The notes under the pieces: generated by a model
Database searches by the model: none
Told to the model about the DNA's origin: nothing
What the model saw: only the letters and a program-made list of their open reading frames with translations
Source: Planctomycetales bacterium
Lineage (GTDB): Bacteria > Planctomycetota > Planctomycetia > Isosphaerales > Isosphaeraceae
Assembly (NCBI GenBank): GCA_027435495.1
Contig: DAHZZC010000715.1
Span: 1 to 22,256, forward strand
Direction: 5' to 3'
Length of the DNA: 22,256 nt
In this document: piece after piece, positions 6,975-13,471 of the stretch
How positions within the stretch are numbered: the stretch's first letter is position 1
How the letters are laid out: every line of letters starts with the position of its first letter
Position numbers and translations under genes: made by a program

Positions 6975-7415
6975 TCAGACCCGGATGCCGAAGCGGCGGA
7001 GAAGGCGATCGAACCGAGGGTCCCTGCGCAGGGCCTTCAGATCGGGATCGCGGAGGAGCCGGCCGTGGTGGGCATATCCCAGCTCAAGGGCCCGCTGCAA
7101 GGCGAACAGTCCGGGTTCAATCATGCCGAGAACCGTGTAGGTGCAGGCCAGGTTGTACCAGGCGATGGGATCGTCGGGGGTGAGACGAACCAGCCTCCGA
7201 TCGAGCTGGAGCGCCCGGGCGTGGAGGCCGCGGGCGGCCAGATTGCCGGCCTGGGCGCGTACCGCGTCGACGAAGCAGGGGTCGCGCTCGAGCAGCCGGC
7301 CGAAAAAATCGATCTCGAAGTCGAGCTGCGCCTGCCCTCGAAGCCGCCGCCTGGGGGACTCGGGGGACGGGTGTTCCGAGGCTGAATCGTCCGGTCGTTC
7401 CGAAGGTGCCGCCAT
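6975..7415 (-). CDS. Short TPR protein with TPR-end domain
   Basis: This is a 146-residue, probably cytosolic, tetratricopeptide protein; TPRs serve protein-protein contact and no partner can be named. I start it at ATG 7415 (MAAPSERPDDS). The frame stays open to 7640 upstream, but those 75 residues are Gly/Arg/Pro-rich and cross a large intergenic hairpin. Residues 1-30 are polar and probably disordered. TPR-like helices run from about residue 33 (DFEIDFFGRLLERDP) through LVRLTPDDPIAWYNLACTY to GLFALQRALELGY. The end, LLRDPDLKALRRDPRFDRLL, is the terminal motif typical of planctomycete TPR proteins. There is no signal peptide and no clear ribosome binding site. The acidic protein gene lies 257 nt upstream on the same strand and punA starts 91 nt downstream. 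Confidence 0.8.
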   Translation of the reverse strand: MAAPSERPDDSASEHPSPESPRRRLRGQAQLDFEIDFFGRLLERDPCFVDAVRAQAGNLAARGLHARALQLDRRLVRLTPDDPIAWYNLACTYTVLGMIEPGLFALQRALELGYAHHGRLLRDPDLKALRRDPRFDRLLRRFGIRV

Positions 7416-7480
7416 AATCTTACCCGTTCCCGCGCGTCGCGACGGGGGTATGCCGAGGAACGTCCCGCGACGATCGGGCC

Positions 7481-7550
7481 GGGCCCCACTCCCATCCATC
7501 CGGGCCCGCGCCGGGCCCGCGCCGGCCTCCCATGATAAGGGATGGGGCCC
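7481..7550 (-). terminator. Large GC hairpin with internal 11-bp tandem repeat
   Basis: GGGCCCCA+C+TCCC (7481-7493) pairs with GGGA+TGGGGCCC (7539-7550): twelve pairs with one bulge. The loop holds a tandem repeat of CCGGGCCCGCG, two full copies plus a partial (7500-7525). It lies between the acidic-protein stop (7673) and the TPR start (7415), so it may end the first transcript or structure the leader of the second. No T-run follows on the minus strand. Confidence 0.35.
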
Positions 7551-7672
7551 TGCATGACCAGCACTCGGGCGGCCTGGAACCCTGAGCGGGAACGGCGACC
7601 GCCCGAGGAATCCGCCGATCCGAGACGGCCGCCCCGTCAAATCAGGGGCGGCGTCGGAGGCTCGCCGCGGCC

Positions 7673-8029
7673 TTAGATGTCGTCGACGTCCTCTTCCTCG
7701 TCGTCATCCAGTTCGTCGAGGTCCTCGTCGTCGTCGAACTCCTCGTCGTCTTCGTCGATATCGATGTCGTCGATCTCCTCGTCGAGCTCGTCGTCGAGTT
7801 CGTCTTCCTCTTCGTCATCGAATTCGTCGTCGTCGAACTCTTCCTCGTCGTCGTCGAATTCCTCGTCGAGGTCCTCGTCGTCGTCCAATTCCTCGTCGGC
7901 GGGCCCCTCCTCCTCCGGATGTCGGGCGAAGGCGGGCGGGGTACGGTCGCGCCCGTCTTCGGGCTCCGGCCGGTCCTCGGTGGCGGCGAACGGGGCGAGG
8001 ATATCGATGCGTTCCAGACAATCGATCAT
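7673..8029 (-). CDS. Highly acidic low-complexity protein (118 aa)
   Basis: I recognise no family. Residues 1-42 are of mixed composition (start MIDCLERIDILAPFAATED, then a Pro/Arg segment). From about residue 43 (EEEGPADEELDDDEDLDEEF) to the end the chain is almost only Asp and Glu with spaced Phe, Leu and Ile, ending VDDI and TAA. Predicted pI is extremely low and the tail should be disordered. ATG at 8029 has AGAGGA eight bases upstream. The reading frame survives through 220 bases of GAC/GAG-type repeats, and the other strand would be poly-Ser, so the acidic frame is the likelier product. Such tails can bind metals, basic proteins or nucleic-acid-binding proteins, but no function is assigned. 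The ordered N-terminus and ribosome binding site argue for a real gene. Confidence 0.66.
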   Translation of the reverse strand: MIDCLERIDILAPFAATEDRPEPEDGRDRTPPAFARHPEEEGPADEELDDDEDLDEEFDDDEEEFDDDEFDDEEEDELDDELDEEIDDIDIDEDDEEFDDDEDLDELDDDEEEDVDDI

Positions 8030-8424
8030 TGAATCAGTCCTCTAACCAAGGGAGTTCATCGGGGAATCGCCCCCAGACCCGCTCGTCGCGGATGGCCGAC
8101 CCGCCCCTTGGTGAACCCGGAAGAGTCGAGGGTAGAGCCATAGTGGTAGACAACGGGGGGCCACACTGTCAAGTCTCGAAAACCGGCGGGTTCCTGGGCC
8201 GGAGCGGCCACGGCGGCCGACCCGGGGTCATGGACTCGAAGTCGTACCAGCCGGGGAGGTTCAGGCCGATAGTTCACGGGTATGGTCGGCACGCCCCCCC
8301 GATAACCTTGAGAGTCTCTCGGGGGTCTGGTTCAACCCGTATCTGGTCGTTCGCGAGAGCCTCGGCACTCATCGGGATGACTCCTGTCTTCACACCTGGG
8401 GTCGGCCCGAATGTCGGTCGGAAT
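8030..8424. other. Gene-free stretch with hairpin and weak promoter match
   Basis: There is no supported gene in these 395 bases. CCCCCGA (8296-8302) and TCGGGGG (8319-8325) form a seven-pair hairpin about 100 nt past the stop of the oxidoreductase gene, a possible terminator without a T-run. On the minus strand TTGACA (8172-8167), an 18-nt spacer and TACCAC (8148-8143, three of six) could be a promoter for the acidic-protein gene, with about 110 nt of leader. Both are weak calls. Confidence 0.35.
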
Positions 8425-9423
8425 TTAGACCAGCCGGACGACCTGCCGGGTCGCGGCTGACCGGGCGATGGCCTCCAGCAGACGCACCGTGTCGAGCGCC
8501 TCCTCCGCCGGGCATCCGAGCGGTCCCTCGCAGCGCAGGGCGGCGATAAAGTCGCCGTCGACGCTCCGCCCCGGGGGCGGCAAGGCCACTTCGACAGCCT
8601 GAGCCCCAGGCCGGTCCTCGACCAGCGATTCGTCGGTGGCCCGGAGCCGGCCCCGCTCGCCGAAATACTCGATGGAAAAGAGCGGACCGGGTGAAACGCC
8701 CGAGATCGCCAGTGTCGCGGGAGTGCCGTCGGCCAGCCGGATCGCGGCCGCCGTCACCACGTCGATCCCCGGTCCGCGCCGGTCCTGAATCGCCCCGACC
8801 TCGTGCGCCACCTGGCCGGTGGTCCAGAGCAGGGCATCGACGAGATGATCGCCGACATCCGCCAGGATGCCCCCGCCGTCGGCATCAGGCTCGAACCGCC
8901 AGGCGTCCTCGGCCCGGCCGATCTCGGTCAGCCAGGGTCGGGCGAGGGTCGCGATCACCAATCGGAGTGGGCCGATCACGCCAGCGGACAGCCGCCGGCG
9001 CCCTTCGACCAGTGCCGGCGCCAATCGATACTGGTGCCCGACTCCGACTTTCCGTCCGCGAGCCCGCGCCAGTGCGACGATATCCGCCGCCTCCTGGAGA
9101 TTGGTCGACAGCGGCTTCTCGATGAAGACGTGCGCGCCAGCCTGAAGCGCGTCCATCGCCGTTCGATAATGGAGCCGGTGCGGCGTGAAGATCGCCAGCG
9201 CGTCGGGCGAAGTCTGGCGGAGCAACTCGCGATGGTCCCCGAACTCCGGCACGGGACCCAATCCCAACGACTCGGCCCGGTCAGCGAGTGCCCGGGCCGC
9301 GGTCGGGTCCGGATCGGCGCAGCCGACGATCGTGACCTCCGCCTCGGCCAGAAGGCGGTCGAGATGCACCCGTGCGGCCTGGCCGCACCCGACGATCCCG
9401 ATCCGCACCAGGGAAACTCCCAT
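8425..9423 (-). CDS. Gfo/Idh/MocA-family NAD(P)-dependent oxidoreductase
   Basis: This is a predicted cytosolic sugar or polyol dehydrogenase; the substrate cannot be told from sequence. It has 332 residues, near the family's 330-400. The N-terminal Rossmann domain starts RIGIVGCGQAARVH (residues 7-20), with CADPDP at the end of beta-2, where an acidic residue favours NAD. The family signature EKPLSTN has Glu102, Lys103 and Pro104, Lys103 being the usual catalytic lysine. GHQYRLAP (129-136) follows the nucleotide domain. The C-terminal domain has GGGILADVGDHLVDALLW (183-200), where His193 matches the conserved catalytic-site His and Asp189 lies just before it. ATG at 9423 has a weak GAGGG upstream. 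It stands alone: a tRNA runs the other way upstream and 395 gene-free bases lie downstream. The segment after about residue 215 is short and Pro/Gly-rich but unbroken. Confidence 0.93.
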   Translation of the reverse strand: MGVSLVRIGIVGCGQAARVHLDRLLAEAEVTIVGCADPDPTAARALADRAESLGLGPVPEFGDHRELLRQTSPDALAIFTPHRLHYRTAMDALQAGAHVFIEKPLSTNLQEAADIVALARARGRKVGVGHQYRLAPALVEGRRRLSAGVIGPLRLVIATLARPWLTEIGRAEDAWRFEPDADGGGILADVGDHLVDALLWTTGQVAHEVGAIQDRRGPGIDVVTAAAIRLADGTPATLAISGVSPGPLFSIEYFGERGRLRATDESLVEDRPGAQAVEVALPPPGRSVDGDFIAALRCEGPLGCPAEEALDTVRLLEAIARSAATRQVVRLV

Positions 9424-9771
9424 CGTCGGCCCTCGATCTCGGTCGCTCGCCCGGGAACTTCCCCGAACGCTCGCTCCAACTCCGTTCCATCGCTCCGGCT
9501 ACGTCCCGGACCGGGGGATTCATCCCAGCAAGATCCCCGCCTCTCGTCAAGAGTCTATCTAGGCTGTCAAGTCCGAATTCACAGGCCATCGTAGCAGCCG
9601 AGTCGATCGAATTAAATACCCGGAAATCAAAGGCTTACGACATAAGCCCCGGGAGGGCCCCGACCCGCATCCGGCACGACCCGTAGACGTCCTCAACGCC
9701 GCCACGCCCCCCGCCCATCGGGGATCACCATTGACGCGAACCCAGACCCCCGATTATCGTATCTCCTGGAT
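9424..9771. other. Divergent intergenic region, oxidoreductase / tRNA-His
   Basis: No gene is seen here. The central part (about 9545-9650) is richer in AT than its surroundings. It contains a perfect inverted repeat, GGCTTA-CGACA-TAAGCC (9632-9648), nested between CCCGG (9619-9623) and CCGGG (9649-9653). It also has a minus-strand TTGACA at 9570-9565 with no good -10 at normal spacing. The repeat could be an operator for the oxidoreductase gene or a hairpin in its leader. Confidence 0.4.
9731..9760 (+). promoter_or_regulatory. Promoter of tRNA-His
   Basis: TTGACG (9731-9736, five of six), an 18-nt spacer and TATCGT (9755-9760, four of six) lie directly before the tRNA. Transcription would begin near 9767, giving a leader of only about five bases, which is unusually short but possible. 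The location is the main support. Confidence 0.5.
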
Positions 9772-9845
9772 GGTGGCTGTGGCCTAGCGGTTAAGGCACC
9801 AGATTGTGGATCTGGATATCGCGGGTTCGAATCCCGTCAGCCACC
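9772..9845 (+). tRNA. tRNA-His (anticodon GTG)
   Basis: This is a full cloverleaf. The acceptor GGTGGCTG (9772-9779) pairs over eight positions with CAGCCACC (9838-9845). The eighth pair, G-1:C73, is the identity mark of tRNA-His. The D stem is GCC/GGC (9782-9784 with 9795-9797). The anticodon stem CCAGA/TCTGG (9799-9803, 9811-9815) carries loop TTGTGGA with GTG at 9806-9808. The variable loop is ATATC (9816-9820). The T arm, 9821-9837, has loop TTCGAAT. The 3' CCA is not encoded and must be added enzymatically. Its antisense yields the familiar spurious peptide GFEPAISRSTI. Confidence 0.98.
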
Positions 9846-10155
9846 CTTGCGACAGAACGCGGCATATCCCCACCATATACTCCAAAGGCAACGCCCCCCA
9901 GCCGCCGCCAGCCGGTTGTGGCGACCTCTCCATTGATCCGCCCGGCGGCTTTGACCGCTCGGCCGCTAGACGGTCCCCCGCGCATGGGGAGCCACTTCCC
10001 CTCCCCCTGGACGAGGATGGAACGGGAGACTCGGCGTCCGCGACGTCGAAGGAGTGGGAAACGCGGTCTTTCGACATCACGGCAGCACCGACCCCGATTT
10101 TTGCAGAATCCCTCACAATCTCCATTCCATTCGGGTCCGACCTGGCCACCTCCAT
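9846..10155. other. Gene-free stretch after tRNA-His
   Basis: I see no supported gene and no clear terminator for the tRNA. Minus-strand open frames here include the antisense of the tRNA and are typical false calls. The right end holds one unit of the 30-bp tandem repeat at 10121-10180. Confidence 0.5.
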
Positions 10156-10180
10156 TCAATCCGGGTCTGACCTGGCCACC
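10121..10180. repeat. 30-bp tandem duplication over a stop codon
   Basis: Units 10121-10150 and 10151-10180 both follow TCCATTC..GGGTC.GACCTGGCCACC and agree at 27 of 30 positions; the differences are at unit positions 8, 11 and 18. The right unit contains the end of the membrane-protein gene (stop TGA at 10158-10156). In the left unit the matching codon is GGA and the frame stays open beyond it. The protein tail VARSDP is thus encoded twice, but only the first copy is translated. Confidence 0.85.
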
Positions 10181-10950
10181 GAGGGACGGTTCCCCGTAAG
10201 AGAAACAATCGTGCCAAGGCCGATGAAACCCGCAACGCAGATCCGGGCAAGCAGCCGTGTGCCGGGCGTTGCCGAGAACGGCTCGACCGTCCTCGCCATC
10301 GGGAACAGGAGCCCTCCGAGAAACTCGAAAACAATCGTGCCCACCACCGCTCCGGCCAGTCCGGCAAGGACCACGCCGATCAGACGGGATCGCTTGAAAC
10401 CCGCGCCAATTCCAAAGGCCAACCCAGCCGCCAATCCCGCGCCCGACCAGAGGCCCGAGTGAATCAGCAGCGGTACGGTCAGGGAGGTCATCACCAGTTC
10501 ATCGTTCCGATGCTGCCAGTACCAGGGCATGATCACGAATGCGGGCAGGGCTCCCGCCAGGGCGCCGAAGATCAGCCCGGCGATCATCCCTACCAGGCTG
10601 GCGATCCCTGATCGCCGGGCCACTCCACCGGCCAGCCCCAGCGCGGCGCCCAGCAAGCCACCGAGCGCACCAAAGGCAACGGCCCCGTTCTTCGCGGATG
10701 CCCTCGCCATCTCCCGGCCCAGAGCCTGGAAATCGTAAGCCTGAGCGGCCGCCTCTCGGGAAGGGCGGAAGTAATCCAGCATGATCTCCCCGGCCAGCCA
10801 GGCCACTCCCCCTCCCAAAAGGGCCAGGACCACGACCAAAAAAGAAGTCAGGAACGGCAACCCAGGAGCGTCCCTCGTCGGGATCAGCTTGGGAGCCGGA
10901 GGCGGATCAACCGGTCCACGATCCGGGAAAACCACATCCTGAGACGACAT
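10156..10950 (-). CDS. Gly/Ala-rich polytopic membrane protein, unknown function
   Basis: This is an integral membrane protein without a family I recognise. I start it at ATG 10948-10950 (MSSQDVVFPDRG, 264 aa). The frame is open upstream to 11310, but those 120 residues lie in AT-richer sequence with no membrane or domain character. No good ribosome binding site precedes the chosen ATG, so the start is uncertain. Residues 1-30 are Pro-rich and probably cytosolic. Hydrophobic segments lie at about 33-56, 88-110, 116-141, 156-184, 190-216 and 234-252, many packed with GxxxG and GA motifs (for example FGALGGLLGAALGLAGG). The polar loop 57-87 carries DYFRPSREAAAQAYDFQALG. A tight-packing helical bundle is implied. 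The stop lies inside a 30-bp tandem duplication. Neighbours give no functional hint. Confidence 0.68.
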   Translation of the reverse strand: MSSQDVVFPDRGPVDPPPAPKLIPTRDAPGLPFLTSFLVVVLALLGGGVAWLAGEIMLDYFRPSREAAAQAYDFQALGREMARASAKNGAVAFGALGGLLGAALGLAGGVARRSGIASLVGMIAGLIFGALAGALPAFVIMPWYWQHRNDELVMTSLTVPLLIHSGLWSGAGLAAGLAFGIGAGFKRSRLIGVVLAGLAGAVVGTIVFEFLGGLLFPMARTVEPFSATPGTRLLARICVAGFIGLGTIVSLTGNRPSVARSDPD

Positions 10951-11809
10951 GAGCACGACCACTGTACTGATGTTGCAAGACTCGTGATTCTTCAAGAGGT
11001 GATACAACGCCGCCGACTCGCATTCCGGCCGAACATCCAGAGACCCCACGCCCATCCAGGACGGGACCAGAATCATCCCGGAAATCGGCCCCTCCGGTGT
11101 TCCGAAAAAGGAGGGGATCGCGGAAATCCCAACTCCCGGCAAGATCGAACCTTCTGTTTTCAACTCCCCCCAATGGCGCCGAAACACGAAGGATTTCGGT
11201 CTTCGGGGTCTTCCAATGGTGTCTGTATCCCTAAAGAAAGTATTCCCGGCTCGCGACCCATCGAACCTGGTTACAAACCACCTGGATCGAACGTCGACGC
11301 TCGCAGTCATGCTGACCCAGATTCATGTTTTTCTCCAGGAGGGATCTCCTGTCCTGGCGAGCTGTTTGAAGATTACTGGGTAGTGACTTGAAAGCCCAGT
11401 GTAAAACAGTTATAACGCCCGACGAGAGATATGCCATGGTGCAGAGCTCCCATTTCCAAAGACCGAGCGATTCCTCGATCAATCGTGCGAGTTGATGAAG
11501 CGACGGTGAGGATTTCCAGGAGAAGTTCGGCGGCCTTCTCATACCGGCGACGATGCCAGTCCGGATGATCGGTCCGCGCGAACTCTCGAGCTGAGATTCG
11601 TGAATCTTACCGGCACATCATTGGGACGTAAGAGGATTGCGCCCGGCATCGGTGAACTCGATGCTTCGCAAGTGTCGCCGAGTTCCCCGAACGCGCAGGT
11701 CGATCTGGCTCTCTCAATCTCGCGATGAATTTCCTCGGAGAAGCGCGTCGCCTGAAAGGGCTGTCCGCGCTCATGGTCCGTGTAGCCCAAACTCAGGAGA
11801 TTATCGTCG
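10951..11809. other. AT-richer region without a convincing gene
   Basis: These 860 bases are visibly lower in GC than the rest of the window and code poorly in all frames. A minus-strand frame without a start codon, 11373-11606 (it would read ..DHPDWHRRRYEKAAELLLEIL..), looks somewhat protein-like and might be the remnant of a decayed gene, but I cannot name it. The plus strand carries a good promoter at 11388-11416 that would read through the right half as a leader of about 390 nt for the lipoprotein gene at 11810. Confidence 0.45.
11388..11416 (+). promoter_or_regulatory. Near-consensus sigma-70-type promoter
   Basis: TTGAAA (11388-11393) and TATAAC (11411-11416) each match five of six consensus bases and are separated by the optimal 17 nt. 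This is the best promoter match I found in the window. It points to the lipoprotein-DUF1559 pair; no other plus-strand gene lies between. Confidence 0.55.
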
Positions 11810-12019
11810 ATGCGGTTCAAGACAGTGCTCCTCGAAGCAACGCTTGTCGCGTTCGTGGCGACTCTGGCTTCCGGGTGTAACCAGGGCACTACGGTGCCAA
11901 TTATCCCGGCCGAGCCTGTAAAGGCACCGGAATCTACCCCTTTGCCAAAGGAAGTCGATAAAGGGGGCGGGCCTTCCTCTTCCGGGAACATGAAGAAGAA
12001 TCCTGGGGGGAACTCCTGA
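11810..12019 (+). CDS. Small lipoprotein (69 aa)
   Basis: This is a predicted lipid-anchored exported protein. ATG at 11810 has AGGAG at 11795-11799, ten bases upstream. The signal peptide MRFKTVLLEATLVAFVATLASGC has two early basic residues, a hydrophobic core and a lipobox ending in Cys23. The mature part of 47 residues is Pro, Gly and Lys rich (VPIIPAEPVKAPESTPLPKE) and ends in a GGGPSSSGN..NPGGNS low-complexity tail, as expected for a flexible surface linker; no domain is visible. It is followed after 151 nt by the DUF1559 gene, matching the order at 1246-1. The sequence is not clearly homologous to the 71-aa lipoprotein beyond general plan. It may be a tether or accessory of its DUF1559 partner (inference). 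Confidence 0.75.
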   Translation: MRFKTVLLEATLVAFVATLASGCNQGTTVPIIPAEPVKAPESTPLPKEVDKGGGPSSSGNMKKNPGGNS

Positions 12020-12079
12020 ACGTTGCGTGATCGAGGTTCGGCCAAGGCGGCCTTTCGGATGGCCCGTCCTCAGCCGACA

Positions 12080-12116
12080 AGGGGCCGGGGATCGCGTCCT
12101 CGAGAATCAGGCCCCT
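12080..12116 (+). other. Nested hairpin between lipoprotein and DUF1559 genes
   Basis: AGGGGCC (12080-12086) pairs with GGCCCCT (12110-12116). Inside it GGGGA (12087-12091) pairs with TCCTC (12097-12101). It lies 60 nt after the lipoprotein stop and 54 nt before the DUF1559 ATG. As in the first module, the hairpin sits between the two cistrons, where it could uncouple their expression. Confidence 0.35.
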
Positions 12117-12170
12117 CCCTTTCGTCCTATCCTTCATCTCTTCGTCGAGGCCAAATCCAGGAGACCTGAC

Positions 12171-13307
12171 ATGGACCGTTCCAGACGGCATCCTCGGTTT
12201 CGACCCGGTTTTACGCTCATCGAATTGCTCGTCGTCATCGCGATCATCGCGGTACTGATCGCTCTGCTGCTCCCCGCGGTGCAGGCGGCGCGCGAGGCCG
12301 CGCGCCGGGCGCAGTGTACCAACAACCTGAAGCAGCTCGGGCTGGCCCTGGCCAACTACGAGCAAGCCAATGGGGCCTATCCCGCCTCCTATGGGTCGGC
12401 GGCCGGACCCGGAACCTACTGGACGACCTGGGGCTCGTGGAGCCCGCAGTCGATGCTGCTCGCCTACTTCGAGCAGGTCCCGGTCTACAATTCGATCAAT
12501 TTTTCCGGCATCAGTCACGGCGACCAGGCTCACATGGATATGCTGCAGAAGACCGCGATCACCACGCGGATCAATTCGCTGCTTTGTCCATCGTCCCCCT
12601 TGCCGGTGGGAACCTACTACGGTAGCCAGAAGCCGGGCAACAATTACTTCGCCTCGGTGGGCTCCAGCCTGAACTGGGTCGGTGCCGCCGGCAGCGGCGC
12701 CCCCAACGGCATCTTCATGTTCGGCGGGAGCGCCCTCTCGGCCGACCCCAATAACAGCGGCGAACAGGTTGGGGCTCGCGGCGTCCGCGATGTCACTGAC
12801 GGCACGAGTAATACCATCGCCTTCGGTGAGTGGCGGATGGGAGACTTCAACTGCACGCAGCTCTCGATCCAGGATGTGATCAACCCGATGCCGTATCCCG
12901 GCAATACCTGGGGCCCCGCGGCGAACATGCCCGCGGGGGCCGCGACCTTCCAGACCTGGATCAATCAGTGCGCCGGCTACGCCCCAAGCACCATCACCAA
13001 AAGCCCCCAGTGGGAATACAACATGAGCTACCTGGGGCAGGCGTGGAACCAGGGAATGTTCGGCTGGACGCTCGGCAACACCCTGCTGGCGCCCAACTCT
13101 CCGTACCCCAACTGCCGGACCTGCACCTGGAACGGCGACTGGGACTGCCCGGGCATGTACGGCCTGAGCAGCTACCACCCAGGCGGCGGCAACGTGGCGA
13201 TGGCCGACGGCTCCGTCCATTTCCTCAAGTCGTCCACGAGTATGCTCGTTGTCTGGGCGCTGGGCTCGCGGGCCCAGAACGAGGTCCTCTCGGGCGGTTC
13301 TTACTGA
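12171..13307 (+). CDS. DUF1559 pseudopilin-like protein, complete
   Basis: This is a complete family member of 378 residues, exported through the type IV pilin-like route. ATG at 12171 has AGGAG (12159-12163) seven bases upstream; a longer open frame from 12027 adds 48 residues without family character and puts the prepilin signal too far inside. Residues 1-13 are basic (MDRSRRHPRFRPG), then the prepilin site G|FTLIE and hydrophobic helix, then the REAARRAQCTNNLKQLGLAL signature. The middle is rich in Gly, Asn, Trp and Tyr, with several Cys in the last third (NCRTCTWNGDWDCPG) that may form disulphides. The family's C-terminal motif is YHPGGGNVAMADGSVHFLK near residues 337-355. Hairpins follow the stop. 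It is about 165 nt upstream of a TPR gene on the same strand. Function is inferred only from the family. Confidence 0.95.
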   Translation: MDRSRRHPRFRPGFTLIELLVVIAIIAVLIALLLPAVQAAREAARRAQCTNNLKQLGLALANYEQANGAYPASYGSAAGPGTYWTTWGSWSPQSMLLAYFEQVPVYNSINFSGISHGDQAHMDMLQKTAITTRINSLLCPSSPLPVGTYYGSQKPGNNYFASVGSSLNWVGAAGSGAPNGIFMFGGSALSADPNNSGEQVGARGVRDVTDGTSNTIAFGEWRMGDFNCTQLSIQDVINPMPYPGNTWGPAANMPAGAATFQTWINQCAGYAPSTITKSPQWEYNMSYLGQAWNQGMFGWTLGNTLLAPNSPYPNCRTCTWNGDWDCPGMYGLSSYHPGGGNVAMADGSVHFLKSSTSMLVVWALGSRAQNEVLSGGSY

Positions 13308-13341
13308 TCCGATCTCGCGAGACCAGGTCTCGATGAATCCG

Positions 13342-13390
13342 GGCCGGGGACGGAAAATAGGGTCGCGCGCCCTGTTCTCCTTCCCCGGCC
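13342..13390 (+). terminator. Long stem-loop after DUF1559 gene
   Basis: GGCCGGGGA..(13342-13362) folds onto (13370-13390)..TCCCCGGCC: 21 positions with 19 pairs (one G-T), mismatches at 13351/13381 and 13355/13377, and a seven-base loop (13363-13369). It begins 35 nt after the DUF1559 stop. A small perfect hairpin, CGAGAC-CAG-GTCTCG (13318-13332), precedes it. No T-run follows. A terminator or 3' stabiliser is the simplest reading; a structured leader of the TPR gene at 13472 is the alternative. Confidence 0.5.
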
Positions 13391-13421
13391 GCCGGATCGA
13401 TCTCCTCATCCAGCGGCCGGG
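13384..13421 (+). other. Second stem, mutually exclusive with the first
   Basis: CCCGGCCGC (13384-13392) pairs perfectly with GCGGCCGGG (13413-13421), and GGAT (13394-13397) with ATCC (13408-13411) inside it. Bases 13384-13390 are also the 3' arm of the preceding hairpin, so both cannot form together. The pair resembles an attenuator layout 50 nt before the TPR start, but could be chance in GC-rich DNA. Confidence 0.35.
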
Positions 13422-13471
13422 CGCGGGCCGGGCGCGGAGGTTCGATTTTCTTCCGATCGGCGCGACTCCAT

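Noticed and set aside
7673..8029. Possible CRISPR or tandem array in the GTC/CTC-rich stretch
   Set aside because: The repeats are irregular triplets encoding Asp/Glu without spacers; no direct repeat of CRISPR size exists here or elsewhere in the window.
7677..8045. Plus-strand poly-Ser frame
   Set aside because: It mirrors the GAC/GAG repeats of the acidic protein, has no N-terminal non-repeat domain and no ribosome binding site.
8056..8292. Minus-strand 78-aa frame upstream of the acidic gene
   Set aside because: It has no Shine-Dalgarno and no domain, and overlaps the promoter-like TTGACA.
9784..10159. Minus-strand frames giving GFEPAISRSTI and DGIRTRDIQIHNLVP peptides
   Set aside because: These are the well-known false proteins made by reading the antisense of a tRNA.
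10951..11310. 120-residue N-terminal extension of the membrane protein
   Set aside because: It lies in AT-richer DNA, has no hydrophobic or family character, and the first TM helix is normally placed with the ATG at 10950.
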